Positions 1 to 8,125 of a stretch of DNA of 64,000 bases are shown here, in pieces. Under the pieces are notes generated by a model. That model worked only from the letters and a program-made list of their open reading frames with translations. It was not told the origin of the DNA and did not search any database. The stretch covers positions 186,001 to 250,000 of the forward strand of contig NZ_SSNY01000006.1 in the NCBI RefSeq assembly GCF_004801285.1, written 5' to 3'. This stretch comes from Ollibium composti (lineage in GTDB: Bacteria > Pseudomonadota > Alphaproteobacteria > Rhizobiales > Rhizobiaceae). Every line of letters starts with the position of its first letter. Positions within the stretch are counted from its first letter, which is position 1. The translations under genes were made by a program, and so were the position numbers.

Positions 1-860
1 TGGTCGACATGATCGTCGAGGCGCCCGACCAGTTGCAGACCACCGCCACGGACTATGACCCGGCGATTTCCGGCGAGCTGTTCCGGCCGCTCGACACCTT
101 CCGCACGCCCGCCTTCGATCCCGCCAAGGTCATCGCGCGCCGCGTCGCGGCCGAGCTCAAGCCCGGCTGGGCGGTCAATATCGGCTTCGGCATCTCGGCC
201 AACGTGCCGCGCATCTTCCTCGAGGAAGGCCGGCACGGCGAGGTGACCTGGGTGATCGAGCAGGGCGCGGTCGGCGGCATCCCGCTGCTCGACTTCAAGT
301 TCGGCTGCTCCTCCAATGCCGAGGCCTTCGTGCCGTCGCCGCACCAGTTCACCTATTTCCAGGCGGCGGGTTTCGACGCCTCGCTGCTGTCCTTCCTGCA
401 GATCGGCGCGGACGGGTCGGTCAATGTCTCGAAACTCGCGGTCAGGCCGCATGTCACCGCCGGCGCCGGCGGTTTCGTAGACATCACCGCGCGGGCGAAG
501 AAGATCGTCTTTTCCGGCTATTTCAACGCCGGCGCGAAGCTCTCCATCGCCGACGGCAAACTGTCGATCGACAAGGAGGGCAAGGTCGCCAAGCTGGTGC
601 CCGAGGTCGACCAGGTGTCGTTTTCCGGCAAGCGCGCCACGGCGCAGGGCCAGGATATCACCTATGTCACGGAACGCTGCGTGCTGCGGCTGATCGACGG
701 CAAGGTGACGGTCACCGAGATCGCCCCCGGTATCGACCTCCAGCGCGACGTGCTCGACCGCGCGGCGTTCCCGCTGACCGTTGCGCCGTCGCTCAAGCCG
801 ATGCAAGCTGACCTCTTTCTGCCCGGCGGGAGCTCCGCCGGCAAGGAGGCGGCCGAATAA
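1..860 (+). CDS. Acyl-CoA:carboxylate CoA-transferase, C-terminal part (5' end outside window)
   Basis: The frame is open from the first bases of the window, so the N-terminal half lies outside; the Met at position 9 is internal. What remains matches the beta half of fused acetate/3-ketoacid CoA-transferases (YdiF/propionate CoA-transferase type), which move CoA between carboxylates through a glutamyl-CoA thioester. The catalytic Glu is in the motif VIEQGAVGG, about 84 residues after that Met, followed by the GIPLLDFKFG segment typical of the family. The stop codon shares one base with the start of the enoyl-CoA hydratase (TAATG), so the two are co-translated. In context it probably activates the substrate of the catabolic island. 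Family assignment is firm; the substrate cannot be read from sequence. Confidence 0.88.
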   Translation, partial: VDMIVEAPDQLQTTATDYDPAISGELFRPLDTFRTPAFDPAKVIARRVAAELKPGWAVNIGFGISANVPRIFLEEGRHGEVTWVIEQGAVGGIPLLDFKFGCSSNAEAFVPSPHQFTYFQAAGFDASLLSFLQIGADGSVNVSKLAVRPHVTAGAGGFVDITARAKKIVFSGYFNAGAKLSIADGKLSIDKEGKVAKLVPEVDQVSFSGKRATAQGQDITYVTERCVLRLIDGKVTVTEIAPGIDLQRDVLDRAAFPLTVAPSLKPMQADLFLPGGSSAGKEAAE

Positions 861-1630
861 TGTCCGACAGCGGCGTGCATCTGGAAGTCGAGGGCGGCGT
901 GGCGCTGATCGTGCTTCGGCGCGAAGGCAAGCTGAACGCCCTCGACGCCGGCATGGTCCGCGAGCTGGCGCTGGCTTGCGCCACGATCGAGCACGATGCC
1001 GCCGTGCGCGTCGCGATCCTCACCGGCTCCGGCGCCAAGGCGTTCTCGGCCGGCGGCGACATCGAGGCGTGGAGCGGCGAGACGCCGGAAGATTTCGGCC
1101 GCTTCTGGGTGCGCGAGGGCCATGCCGCCTTCGATGCGCTGGCGCGGCTGCGGCAACCGCTCATCGCCGTGCTGAACGGCCATACGCTGGGCGGCGGGCT
1201 GGAGCTTGCGGCCTGCGCCGACTTCCGCATCGCCGAGGCACATGTGAAGATCGGCCTGCCCGAAACGGGCCTCGGCGTCATTCCCGGCTGGTCCGGCACG
1301 CAGCGCGCCGTGCGCCGCTTCGGCGCCCGGCTGGTGCGGCGCATGGCGATCTTCGGCGAGGTGTTCGGCGCCGACGAGGCGCTTCGTCTCGGGCTGGTCG
1401 ATGCGGTGACCGAAAGCGGCAAGGGGCTCGAGCACGCCCGGCAGGTCGCCGCCCGGGTCTGCGCGCGCGGGCCGCTCGCCACCGAACTTACCAAGATGCT
1501 GGTCAACGCGGCCGAGGGCGAGGAAACCGACCGGGTCCTCGATGCCCTGGCCGGTATCGCCGTGGCGGGATCGGACGACCTCAAGGAAGGGCTTGCGGCG
1601 TTCCGCGCCAAGCGGTTGCCACGCTTCTGA
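860..1630 (+). CDS. Enoyl-CoA hydratase/isomerase family protein
   Basis: A 256-residue crotonase-fold protein, the normal length for a single-domain hydratase. The oxyanion-hole segment is GAKAFSAGGDIEAW (about 58-71) and the second is NGHTLGGGLELA (about 106-117). Both acid residues of true hydratases are present: Glu115 in LELA and Glu135 in IGLPETGLG, matching the rat hydratase pair Glu144/Glu164, so water addition to a 2-enoyl-CoA is likely rather than a pure isomerase role. The start overlaps the CoA-transferase stop by one base. It probably acts with the acyl-CoA dehydrogenase and SDR downstream in a beta-oxidation-like sequence. Confidence 0.92.
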   Translation: MSDSGVHLEVEGGVALIVLRREGKLNALDAGMVRELALACATIEHDAAVRVAILTGSGAKAFSAGGDIEAWSGETPEDFGRFWVREGHAAFDALARLRQPLIAVLNGHTLGGGLELAACADFRIAEAHVKIGLPETGLGVIPGWSGTQRAVRRFGARLVRRMAIFGEVFGADEALRLGLVDAVTESGKGLEHARQVAARVCARGPLATELTKMLVNAAEGEETDRVLDALAGIAVAGSDDLKEGLAAFRAKRLPRF

Positions 1631-1694
1631 CACCGCCGCATCCGGCGAACCGCTTCTCTCCGTTGCCGTCCCGTCACTCCAAAGGAATCAAGAC

Positions 1695-2006
1695 ATGATC
1701 CGGCATTTCGTGCTCCTGCGCTTTCTCGACAGTGTCGATGTCGAAACCAAGGCGTCGATCTACAGCGACCTTCGCGGCCTGCGCGATCGCCTGCCCGGCA
1801 TCGTCGGCTTCCATGCCGGCCCCAATGTCAGTGTCGAGACGGAGCTGATCCGTGGCAACGCCGATGCCTTTTGGGTCGACTTCGCTGACAGCGCCGCGCG
1901 CGATGCCTATCTCGTCGATGCCAGGCACCGCGAGATCGGCGCGCGCATCGTCGCCAATACGGTAGGCGGGGCCGATGGGGTCACCGTGGTCGATATCGAA
2001 TTCTGA
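1695..2006 (+). CDS. Dabb (stress-responsive alpha/beta-barrel) domain protein
   Basis: A 103-residue protein with the Dabb pattern: an initial IRHFVLLRF strand, a helix of charged residues, the GFHAGPNVSVE hairpin and a C-terminal VTVVDIEF strand. Dabb proteins are small dimeric ferredoxin-like folds; some are cyclases or decarboxylases, most have no known reaction. The start at 1695 is chosen because AAAGGA sits 8 bases upstream; an in-frame upstream Met would lie inside the hydratase gene. It follows the hydratase by 64 bases on the same strand, so it may serve the same pathway. Confidence 0.82.
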   Translation: MIRHFVLLRFLDSVDVETKASIYSDLRGLRDRLPGIVGFHAGPNVSVETELIRGNADAFWVDFADSAARDAYLVDARHREIGARIVANTVGGADGVTVVDIEF

Positions 2007-2033
2007 CGGACCGCGATTAGCCGGCAAAACGAT

Positions 2034-2510
2034 CTACCGGCGATAGACCATCAACCGGTTTTCGCCCGATTGCACGATCTCGCCCTTCTGGTTGGCGACG
2101 GCGAACCGCAGGGTAAGAATGCCGCGGTCCACCTTGCTTGTGACGCGCTTGCCGGCCACGGAGATGCGCGCCCTGATGGTATCACCGGCCAGCACCGGCC
2201 TTTCGAAGCGGAAATCCCAGCCGAGCGACGCGATGGCCCGGAACCGCGCCTCGGCCTGGTTCTTCAACCCGTCCACCAGCGACAGAACAAGCAGGCCGTG
2301 GGCGACACGGCCGGTGAAGCCATGGCGCCGCGCGGCGGCCTCGTCGATGTGAATCTCGAAGCGGTCGCCGGTCAGCGCGGCGAAGGCGTCGATCATTTCG
2401 ACGCTCACCGTGCGGCCGGGCGTCTCGAACCAGTCGCCGGTTTCGACGTCTTCGTAAGACAGGCCGCCGGCTGCGGACAGTTGCCGGCCGATGGCGTCCT
2501 GCCCGGTCAT
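2034..2510 (-). CDS. MaoC-family hot-dog dehydratase
   Basis: A 158-residue single hot-dog domain protein. The R-hydratase motif region reads ALTGDRFEIHID followed by RVAHGLL; the Asp and His that polarise water are present, but the usual Asn-Pro after Asp is Phe-Glu, as in many catabolic MaoC proteins. It would hydrate an enoyl-CoA or dehydrate a beta-hydroxyacyl-CoA. Its ATG overlaps the TGA of the aldo/keto reductase (ATGA), so the two minus-strand genes are translationally coupled and transcribed away from the acyl-CoA dehydrogenase. The presence of both a crotonase and a MaoC hydratase suggests two hydration steps of opposite stereochemistry, which is an inference. Confidence 0.85.
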   Translation of the reverse strand: MTGQDAIGRQLSAAGGLSYEDVETGDWFETPGRTVSVEMIDAFAALTGDRFEIHIDEAAARRHGFTGRVAHGLLVLSLVDGLKNQAEARFRAIASLGWDFRFERPVLAGDTIRARISVAGKRVTSKVDRGILTLRFAVANQKGEIVQSGENRLMVYRR

Positions 2511-3523
2511 GCCGGCACCGGGGCGTCCTCGCGCAGCAGCTTCCTGTGCTTCAGGTCGGCCCAGAAGTCGGCCGGGATCGGGTGGCTGAACCATTTCAGG
2601 TTCTGCTCCAGCTGCTCGACCGTGCGCGTACCGGCGCAGAAGGCCGGAATGGCGGGGTGCGCGACGACGAACTGGAGGGCGGCTGCGGGCAGCGGCACGC
2701 CGTGCTCGCGGCACACGGCTTCGATCTTCGCCACCTTGTCCATGACGGCGGCCGGGGCGGGGGCATAATTGTACTTGGCGCCCGGAATGGCGCCGGTGGC
2801 GAGGATACCGGAGTTGAAGCCGCCGCCGACCAGCACGGCCGCGCCGCGCTCCTCGCACAGCGGCAGGAAGCCGTCCAGCGCCTCCTGCTCCAGGAGCGTG
2901 TAGCGGCCGGCGAGCAGGAAACAGTCGAAGTCGCGCTGCTTCAGTGCCTCGTGGCAGACCTCCCATTCGTTGACGCCGACGCCGATGGCCTTGACGACGC
3001 CTTCCGAGCGCAGCCGCTCCAGCGCCCGCCAGCAGCCGTCCATCGCCTGCCGGAACACTTTCGGCTGCTCGTCGCCGCGCGTGAAGCGGTCGATGTCGTG
3101 GATGAACAGCATGTCGATGCGCTCCAGCGCCAGCCGCTGCAGCGAATCCTCGAAGGAACGCATGGTGCCGTCGTAGCTGTAGTCGAAGGCCATGGTGTTG
3201 GGCGCCGCGTTGTTCCACGGCGCGAAGTCGATCTCGGAACGCCTGCCGGCCTTCAGCACGCGGCCGACCTTGGAAGCGAGGACGAAGTCGTCCCGCTTCT
3301 TCCAGCGCAGTGAATGGCCCAGCCGCAGTTCCGACAGGCCGTGGCCGTACATCGGCGCCGTGTCGTAGAAGCGCACGCCGGCGTCCCAGGCGTGCTGTAC
3401 CATCGCGTCGGCGGTGGGCTCGTCGATTTCGCGCAGGAAATTGCCGATCGGCGCGGTGCCGAAAGCGAAGGCGGTGACCTCGATGTTGCTGCGTCCGAAC
3501 TTGCGCTTCTGCGACCGGTCCAT
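2507..3523 (-). CDS. Aldo/keto reductase, D-threo-aldose 1-dehydrogenase / pyridoxal 4-dehydrogenase type
   Basis: A 338-residue NAD(P)-dependent aldo/keto reductase. The AKR tetrad is visible: Asp and Tyr in RFYDTAPMYGHG, Lys in VLASKVGRVL, His in MLFIHDIDRF. The insert FAPWNNAAPNTMAFDYSYDG after the Lys strand is typical of the L-fucose / D-threo-aldose 1-dehydrogenase and pyridoxal 4-dehydrogenase subgroup, which oxidises sugar or pyridoxal aldehydes to lactones. The start at 3523 is set by AAGGGAGGA 6-7 bases upstream; an extension to 3568 would place the operator-like palindrome inside the coding region. First gene of the leftward unit, coupled to the MaoC gene. Confidence 0.87.
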   Translation of the reverse strand: MDRSQKRKFGRSNIEVTAFAFGTAPIGNFLREIDEPTADAMVQHAWDAGVRFYDTAPMYGHGLSELRLGHSLRWKKRDDFVLASKVGRVLKAGRRSEIDFAPWNNAAPNTMAFDYSYDGTMRSFEDSLQRLALERIDMLFIHDIDRFTRGDEQPKVFRQAMDGCWRALERLRSEGVVKAIGVGVNEWEVCHEALKQRDFDCFLLAGRYTLLEQEALDGFLPLCEERGAAVLVGGGFNSGILATGAIPGAKYNYAPAPAAVMDKVAKIEAVCREHGVPLPAAALQFVVAHPAIPAFCAGTRTVEQLEQNLKWFSHPIPADFWADLKHRKLLREDAPVPA

Positions 3524-3537
3524 GCTGTCCTCCCTTG

Positions 3538-3551
3538 TAACCATCCGGTTA
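3538..3551. promoter_or_regulatory. Inverted repeat upstream of the aldo/keto reductase, candidate operator
   Basis: TAACC-N4-GGTTA lies about 15 bases upstream of the aldo/keto reductase ATG. It shares the GTTAC/GTAAC theme with the second palindrome on the other side of the divergent region. No regulator gene lies beside it inside the window. Confidence 0.4.
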
Positions 3552-3649
3552 TTTATTACACGGACCAAGGTCTTTCGGCAAGCCGTGCCGCCGCCCGGCG
3601 TCGCCGCCGCGGAGACGCTTGACCGTGTGTGCGGTACTGCGCTATAGCA

Positions 3650-3665
3650 GTAACTAGATAGTTAC
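3650..3665. promoter_or_regulatory. 16-bp palindrome upstream of acyl-CoA dehydrogenase, candidate operator
   Basis: GTAACTA-GA-TAGTTAC has perfect 7-bp arms and ends 13 bases before the acyl-CoA dehydrogenase start, overlapping where RNA polymerase or an early transcript would lie. The size fits a dimeric TetR or GntR regulator site; which regulator is unknown. Confidence 0.5.
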
Positions 3666-3678
3666 AAACGAGGATGCC

Positions 3679-4824
3679 ATGTACGCCAACGAGACGCAGC
3701 TTCAGGTGCGCGACATGGCGCGCCAGTTCGCCGAGGAGGTGATCCGGCCGGCGGCCGAGGGCCTCGACCGCGACGAGCGCTTTCCCGCCGAGCTCTATCA
3801 GCAGATGGGCGAGCTCGGCCTGTTCGGCATCGGCGTGCCGGAAGCGATGGGCGGCCCCGGCTTCGACACGCTTACCTACGCGCTGGTCATGGAAGAGCTG
3901 TCGCGCGGCTATGCCTCGGTGGCGGACCAGTGCGGGCTGGTCGAACTCATCAGCACGCTCCTCGTCCGCCATGGCACCGAGGCGCAGCGCGACGCCTGGC
4001 TTGCGCCCTTGATGCGGGCGACGAAGCGCGCTGCCTATTGCATCACCGAGCCGGAAGCCGGCACCGACGTTTCCGGCATCCGCACCACCGCCGAGCCGGA
4101 CGGCGAGGGCTGGCGCCTCAACGGCGGCAAGATCTGGATCCACAACGCGCCGGTCGCCGATGTCGGCTTCGTGCTGGCGCGCACGGACAAGGCCGCAGGG
4201 CATCGCGGCATGAGCATCTTCATCGTTGACCTGCACGCCAGGGGTGTCGAGCGCGGCCCCAAGGAGCACAAGATGGGCCAGCGCGCCAGCCAGGTCGGCG
4301 CGTTGACCTTCACCGACGTCAAGCTGGAGCCGGAGGCGTTGCTGGGCGAAGCCGGCAAGGGCTTCCACATGATGATGAGCGTGCTCGACAAGGGCCGCGT
4401 CGGCATCGCATCGCTCGCCGTCGGCATCGGCCAGGCGGGGCTGGAGGCTGCCGTCGACTATTCCAGGCAGCGCAGGCAGTTCGGCAAGGCGATCTCGGAC
4501 TTCCAGGGCGTGCAGTGGCTTTTGGCCGACATGGCCAAGGACATCGAGGCCGCCCGCCTGCTGGTGCACAGCGCCGCCGTCAAGATCGATCGCGGCGAGG
4601 AGGCGACGAAGGCCTGTTCGATGGCGAAGTGCTTCGCCGGCGATATGGCGGTCACCCGCACCGCCGATGCCGTGCAGGTGTTCGGCGGTTCCGGCTATAT
4701 CCGCGGCTTCGAGGTGGAACGGCTTTACCGCGACGCCAAGATCACGCAGATTTACGAGGGCACCAACCAGATCCAGCGCATGATCATCGCGCGCGAACTC
4801 TTGAAGCACGGGGCGCAGGCATGA
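3679..4824 (+). CDS. Acyl-CoA dehydrogenase
   Basis: A 381-residue FAD flavoprotein of the short/medium-chain class. Visible signatures are the substrate/FAD loop YCITEPEAGTDVSG (about 113-126), the ADRQ-type segment, the DGRR-like region YSRQRRQFGKAISDFQ, and the C-terminal catalytic-base motif ITQIYEGTNQIQR, whose Glu corresponds to Glu376 of MCAD. It forms the 2,3-double bond of an acyl-CoA. The ATG is preceded by GAGGA. Its stop overlaps the SDR start (ATGA), so both are one unit, read divergently from the aldo/keto reductase. Confidence 0.93.
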   Translation: MYANETQLQVRDMARQFAEEVIRPAAEGLDRDERFPAELYQQMGELGLFGIGVPEAMGGPGFDTLTYALVMEELSRGYASVADQCGLVELISTLLVRHGTEAQRDAWLAPLMRATKRAAYCITEPEAGTDVSGIRTTAEPDGEGWRLNGGKIWIHNAPVADVGFVLARTDKAAGHRGMSIFIVDLHARGVERGPKEHKMGQRASQVGALTFTDVKLEPEALLGEAGKGFHMMMSVLDKGRVGIASLAVGIGQAGLEAAVDYSRQRRQFGKAISDFQGVQWLLADMAKDIEAARLLVHSAAVKIDRGEEATKACSMAKCFAGDMAVTRTADAVQVFGGSGYIRGFEVERLYRDAKITQIYEGTNQIQRMIIARELLKHGAQA

Positions 4825-5603
4825 GCGGAACGGCGCGGCAGGCGGTCTTCGTCACCGGATCGAGCCGCGGCATCGGGCTGGCGGCGGCGCTGGAACTGGG
4901 CAGGCTCGGCTTCGCCGTCGCGCTCAACGGCCCGGCCGACGATGCCGAACTGAAGGACGCCGAGGCAGCCGTCGCGGCTCTCGGCGTGCCGGTGGTGCGG
5001 GTCGCCGGCGACGTCGCCGACATCGCCGCGCACGATGCGATGCTCGACCGTTCAGAACGCGCGATCGGCCCGCTGTCGACGCTCATCAACAATGCCGGCG
5101 TGTCGGTGCTCGCCCGTGGCGATCCGCTCGACGTCAGCGAGGAAAGCTACGACCGCTGCCAGGCGGTGAACGCCAAGGCGCAATTCTTTCTTTGCCAGGC
5201 GTGGGCGCGCCGCGTGCTGCCGCGCCGGCGCGACGACGGCCGCTTCTACGCCGTCATCAACGTGTCGTCCTCGAACGCCGATGCGGTGGCTGAATCGCGG
5301 GCGGAATACTGCGTGTCGAAGGCCGGTTCGGCGATGGTGAGCAAGGTGTTCGCCGTGCGGCTGGGTCGCGAGAACATCGCCGTCTACGACATCCGGCCGG
5401 GCCTGATCGAGACGGCGATGACCAGATCGGTGTCGGCCACCTACCAGCGGCGGATCGACGAGGAAGGGTTGACGCTGATGCGCCGGCTCGGCCAGCCGCA
5501 GGATGTCGGCCGGGTCATGGCGACGCTGGCGTCCGGCAACCTGCCTTACACGACCGGCCAGGTGATCGCGGTCGACGCCGGCATGCTGGTGCCGAGGTTC
5601 TAG
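4821..5603 (+). CDS. SDR-family dehydrogenase/reductase (FabG-like)
   Basis: A 260-residue classical short-chain dehydrogenase. The cofactor motif is TGSSRGIG (about 12-19), NNAG is at about 91-94, the catalytic Ser is in NVSSSNA, and Tyr/Lys are in the YCVSKAG motif. The C-terminal PGLIETAMT and YTTGQVIAVDAG segments match 3-ketoacyl reductases. It could oxidise the 3-hydroxyacyl-CoA made by the hydratases, or a sugar-type hydroxyl, given the neighbours. Coupled to the acyl-CoA dehydrogenase by a 4-base overlap. Confidence 0.9.
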   Translation: MSGTARQAVFVTGSSRGIGLAAALELGRLGFAVALNGPADDAELKDAEAAVAALGVPVVRVAGDVADIAAHDAMLDRSERAIGPLSTLINNAGVSVLARGDPLDVSEESYDRCQAVNAKAQFFLCQAWARRVLPRRRDDGRFYAVINVSSSNADAVAESRAEYCVSKAGSAMVSKVFAVRLGRENIAVYDIRPGLIETAMTRSVSATYQRRIDEEGLTLMRRLGQPQDVGRVMATLASGNLPYTTGQVIAVDAGMLVPRF

Positions 5604-5678
5604 ATCGCTTTGTTACAACGCAATTCCGGACGGAAAACCGCTTCACACTTTTCCTGGAATTGCTCAAAAGGACCAACC

Positions 5679-6827
5679 ATGACGATCCGGCTTCCCGACG
5701 AGAAGGGCAATTTCTCCGACTACCGGCTGAGTGGCAGGATCATTCCGTCCGCGCGGCTACCCGCCGACGCCGCCCGCATCGTCTTTTCGGCCGCGCATGT
5801 GGTCGCCGATCCGTTCGCGGCCGGCGAACCGTCCGGGCAGGCCGCTATCGACTGGAAGGCGACGATGGCGTTCCGGCGCCATCTGGACGATCTCGGCCTG
5901 GGCATTGCCGAGGCGATGGACACGGCCCAGCGCGGCATGGGGCTCGACTGGCCTGGCGCGCTCGAACTCATCCGCCGCACCAGGGCCGAGCTGCCGGACG
6001 CGCTGGTGTTCAACGGTTGCGGCACCGACCAGCTGGCGCCTGCCGATGCCCGAAGCCTGGACGACGTGCGGCGCGCCTATTTCGAGCAGGTCGAGGCGAT
6101 CCAGAAGCTCGGCGGCCGCCTCATCGTGATGGCGAGCCGGGCGCTCGCCGCCGTCGCCGCTTCGTCGGACGACTATGTGAAGGTCTATCGCGACGTGCTG
6201 GCGCGCTGCGACCGGCCGGTGGTGCTGCACTGGTTGGGCGAGATGTTCGACCCGGCGCTGGCCGGCTACTGGGGCGCCGATGCGTTCGAGCCGGCGATGG
6301 AGACGGCGCTGGCGGTGATCGCGGAGAATGCCGCCAAGGTGGACGGCATCAAGATTTCGCTGCTCGACAAGGACAAGGAAATCGCCATGCGCCGCCGCCT
6401 GCCGGCCGGCGTGAAGATGTATACGGGCGACGACTTCAACTATCCTGAACTGATCGCCGGCGACGAGCAGGGCCATTCACACGCCCTGCTCGGCATCTTC
6501 GATCCGCTGGCGCCAGCCGCCGCCTACGCGGTCGCCAAGCTGGGAGAAGGCGACGGCAAGGCTTTCCGCGATACGCTCGACCCGACCGTGCCGCTGGCGC
6601 GGCTGATCTTCCGGGCGCCGACGCAGCACTACAAGACCGGGGTGGTCTTCCTCGCCTGGCTGAACGGCTTCCAAGACCATTTCGTCATGCTCGGCGGCGC
6701 GCAGGCGTTGCGGCCGCTGCCCTATTTCGTCGAAGCGTTCAAGCTGGCCGACGGCTGCGGCCTGCTGCGCGACCCGGACCTGGCGATCCAGCGCATGCGC
6801 AAGCTTCTGGCGCTCTACGGCGCCTGA
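5679..6827 (+). CDS. DUF993 / dihydrodipicolinate-synthase-like family protein
   Basis: A 382-residue protein that I recognise as DUF993-type, often labelled dihydrodipicolinate synthase family. It looks like a TIM barrel: IVFSAAHVVADP near the N-terminus, a central GMGLDWPGALELI segment, LVFNGCGTDQL, and VDGIKISLLDKDKE, whose Lys is at the place of the Schiff-base Lys of DHDPS-type aldolases; that equivalence is my inference. The start at 5679 is supported by AAAAGGA 6 bases upstream rather than a Met 69 bases earlier. The next gene follows after 7 bases. In other alphaproteobacteria the family occurs with sugar phosphate isomerase-like genes, as here. Confidence 0.72.
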   Translation: MTIRLPDEKGNFSDYRLSGRIIPSARLPADAARIVFSAAHVVADPFAAGEPSGQAAIDWKATMAFRRHLDDLGLGIAEAMDTAQRGMGLDWPGALELIRRTRAELPDALVFNGCGTDQLAPADARSLDDVRRAYFEQVEAIQKLGGRLIVMASRALAAVAASSDDYVKVYRDVLARCDRPVVLHWLGEMFDPALAGYWGADAFEPAMETALAVIAENAAKVDGIKISLLDKDKEIAMRRRLPAGVKMYTGDDFNYPELIAGDEQGHSHALLGIFDPLAPAAAYAVAKLGEGDGKAFRDTLDPTVPLARLIFRAPTQHYKTGVVFLAWLNGFQDHFVMLGGAQALRPLPYFVEAFKLADGCGLLRDPDLAIQRMRKLLALYGA

Positions 6828-6834
6828 GGCGGCC

Positions 6835-7695
6835 ATGCGCGATTTCCGCCACGACCACTCCGCGCTTGCCCTCAACACCGCGACGCTCGGCCACAATGTC
6901 GAAGGGCAGGGCGCCGGCTGGCCGGTCGAGCGGGTGATCGACGCCTGCGCCGAGCGCGGGTTCGGCGGCATCGTGTTCTGGCGGCGCGAGATCGGCAAGA
7001 ACGCGGTGGCGATCGGCCGGCGCGCCCGCGCCGCCGGCCTCGCGGTCGCCGGGCTTTGCCGCACGCCGTTTCTCGTCGGCCCGCTGGCGCTGCGGCCGCT
7101 CGCGACGCTGATGGACGATTTCCATGCGTCGATCGACATGGCGGCGGCGCTTGAGGCGCCTGTGCTCACCATCGTCGTCGGCGGCGTCGAACCGGAGACG
7201 AAGGGCATGGCGGACAGCCTGAAGCGGGTCGGGGAACGGGTTGCCGCAGCCGCGCCCTATGCGGCGGAACGCGGGGTGCGCCTGGCGCTCGAACCGCTCC
7301 ATCCGGTCTATGGCGGCGACCGCTCCTGCCTCGTCACCGTGCGCGACGCGCTCGACCTGTGCGACTGGATCGACAGCGCCAATGTCGGCATCGCCGTCGA
7401 TGTCTATCACGTGTGGTGGGACACCATGCTGGCCGACCAACTGAGGCGCGCCGGCAGGCATCGCATTCTCGGCTATCACCTGTGCGACTGGCTGGCCGAG
7501 ACGCGCGACGTCCTGCTCGACCGCGGCATGATGGGCGACGGCGTGGCCGACCTGAAGGCGATTCGCGCGGCCGTCGAGGGTGCCGGCTACGACGGCGTGT
7601 GCGAGGTCGAGATCTTTTCGGCCGGAAACTGGTGGAAGCGCGATCCCGGCGAGGTGCTGGATGTCTGCGTGGAGCGTTTCCGCAGCGTTTGTTGA
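6835..7695 (+). CDS. Sugar phosphate isomerase/epimerase (xylose isomerase-like TIM barrel)
   Basis: A 286-residue AP-endonuclease-2/xylose isomerase-like barrel. Metal-ligand motifs of the fold are visible: the Glu in LALEPLHPVY (about 143), Asp/His in GIAVDVYHVWWD (about 185), His in ILGYHLCDWL, and Glu in GVCEVEIFSAGNWW near the C-terminus. Proteins of this class isomerise or epimerise keto-sugars or cyclitols using a divalent metal. It is the last gene of the catabolic unit, 7 bases after the DUF993 gene. The exact substrate is unknown. Confidence 0.85.
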   Translation: MRDFRHDHSALALNTATLGHNVEGQGAGWPVERVIDACAERGFGGIVFWRREIGKNAVAIGRRARAAGLAVAGLCRTPFLVGPLALRPLATLMDDFHASIDMAAALEAPVLTIVVGGVEPETKGMADSLKRVGERVAAAAPYAAERGVRLALEPLHPVYGGDRSCLVTVRDALDLCDWIDSANVGIAVDVYHVWWDTMLADQLRRAGRHRILGYHLCDWLAETRDVLLDRGMMGDGVADLKAIRAAVEGAGYDGVCEVEIFSAGNWWKRDPGEVLDVCVERFRSVC

Positions 7696-7758
7696 CGATC
7701 TGCTGCAAGGACGGCGGAAGGCAGAAGCCGCGCATCGACCGCCCGGCTGACAAACAGC

Positions 7759-7782
7759 AAAAAGGCCCGGATATCCGAGCCT
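7759..7782 (-). terminator. Rho-independent terminator of tRNA-Gly
   Basis: Read on the minus strand, AGGCTCGGAT pairs with ATCCGGGCCT (one G-T pair) and runs straight into a T tract. It lies about 27 bases beyond the tRNA 3' end. Confidence 0.75.
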
Positions 7783-7808
7783 CTAAGCTATTCAAAAGTA
7801 AAAACTTT

Positions 7809-7883
7809 TGGAGCGGGTGAAGCGATTCGAACGCTCGACCCCAACCTTGGCAAGGTTGTGCTCTACCCCTGAGCTACACCCGC
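7809..7883 (-). tRNA. tRNA-Gly (GCC anticodon)
   Basis: The reverse complement folds into a full cloverleaf. Acceptor stem GCGGGTG pairs with CACCCGC; the D arm contains AGCTCAGGGGTAGAGC, the anticodon loop is CTTGCCAAG with anticodon GCC, and the T arm has GGTTCGAATC-type sequence (GCGTTCGAATCGC). The 3' CCA is encoded (TGG at 7809-7811 on the plus strand). A strong terminator follows. No integrase or direct repeat is next to it, so it does not appear to be an occupied attachment site. Confidence 0.97.
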
Positions 7884-8080
7884 TCGCGCGGCCCGAGGCC
7901 GCAAGCCGCGCTTATATGGCCGAAGCGCCGGACGATTGCAACAGGGAAATCGACTGTTTTTTCGCGTTGAGACATCGCCTGAGAACCCCGGCCTGTGACC
8001 GGCTCCCCGCAGGGTCTTGAGCGAAGCGGAAGATGGCCGAGCGCCCGCCTTCCGGCAGGAGCGGCCTTGTCTTTGGCGCC

Positions 8081-8107
8081 GGCTTGCCGCAAAAGCTGCG
8101 GCAAGCC
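8081..8107. promoter_or_regulatory. 10-bp perfect hairpin in the leader of the tRNA-editing gene
   Basis: GGCTTGCCGC-N7-GCGGCAAGCC ends 18 bases before the ATG at 8126. There is no T tract, so it is not a terminator; it could fold in the mRNA leader. The rest of 7884-8125 shows no gene I can support. Confidence 0.35.
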
Positions 8108-8125
8108 GAACGCCGGAGCGCCGCG

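Noticed and set aside
7696..8125. tRNA-Gly region as a genomic-island attachment site
   Set aside because: No integrase, no direct repeat of the tRNA 3' end and no change in gene content across it in the visible sequence.
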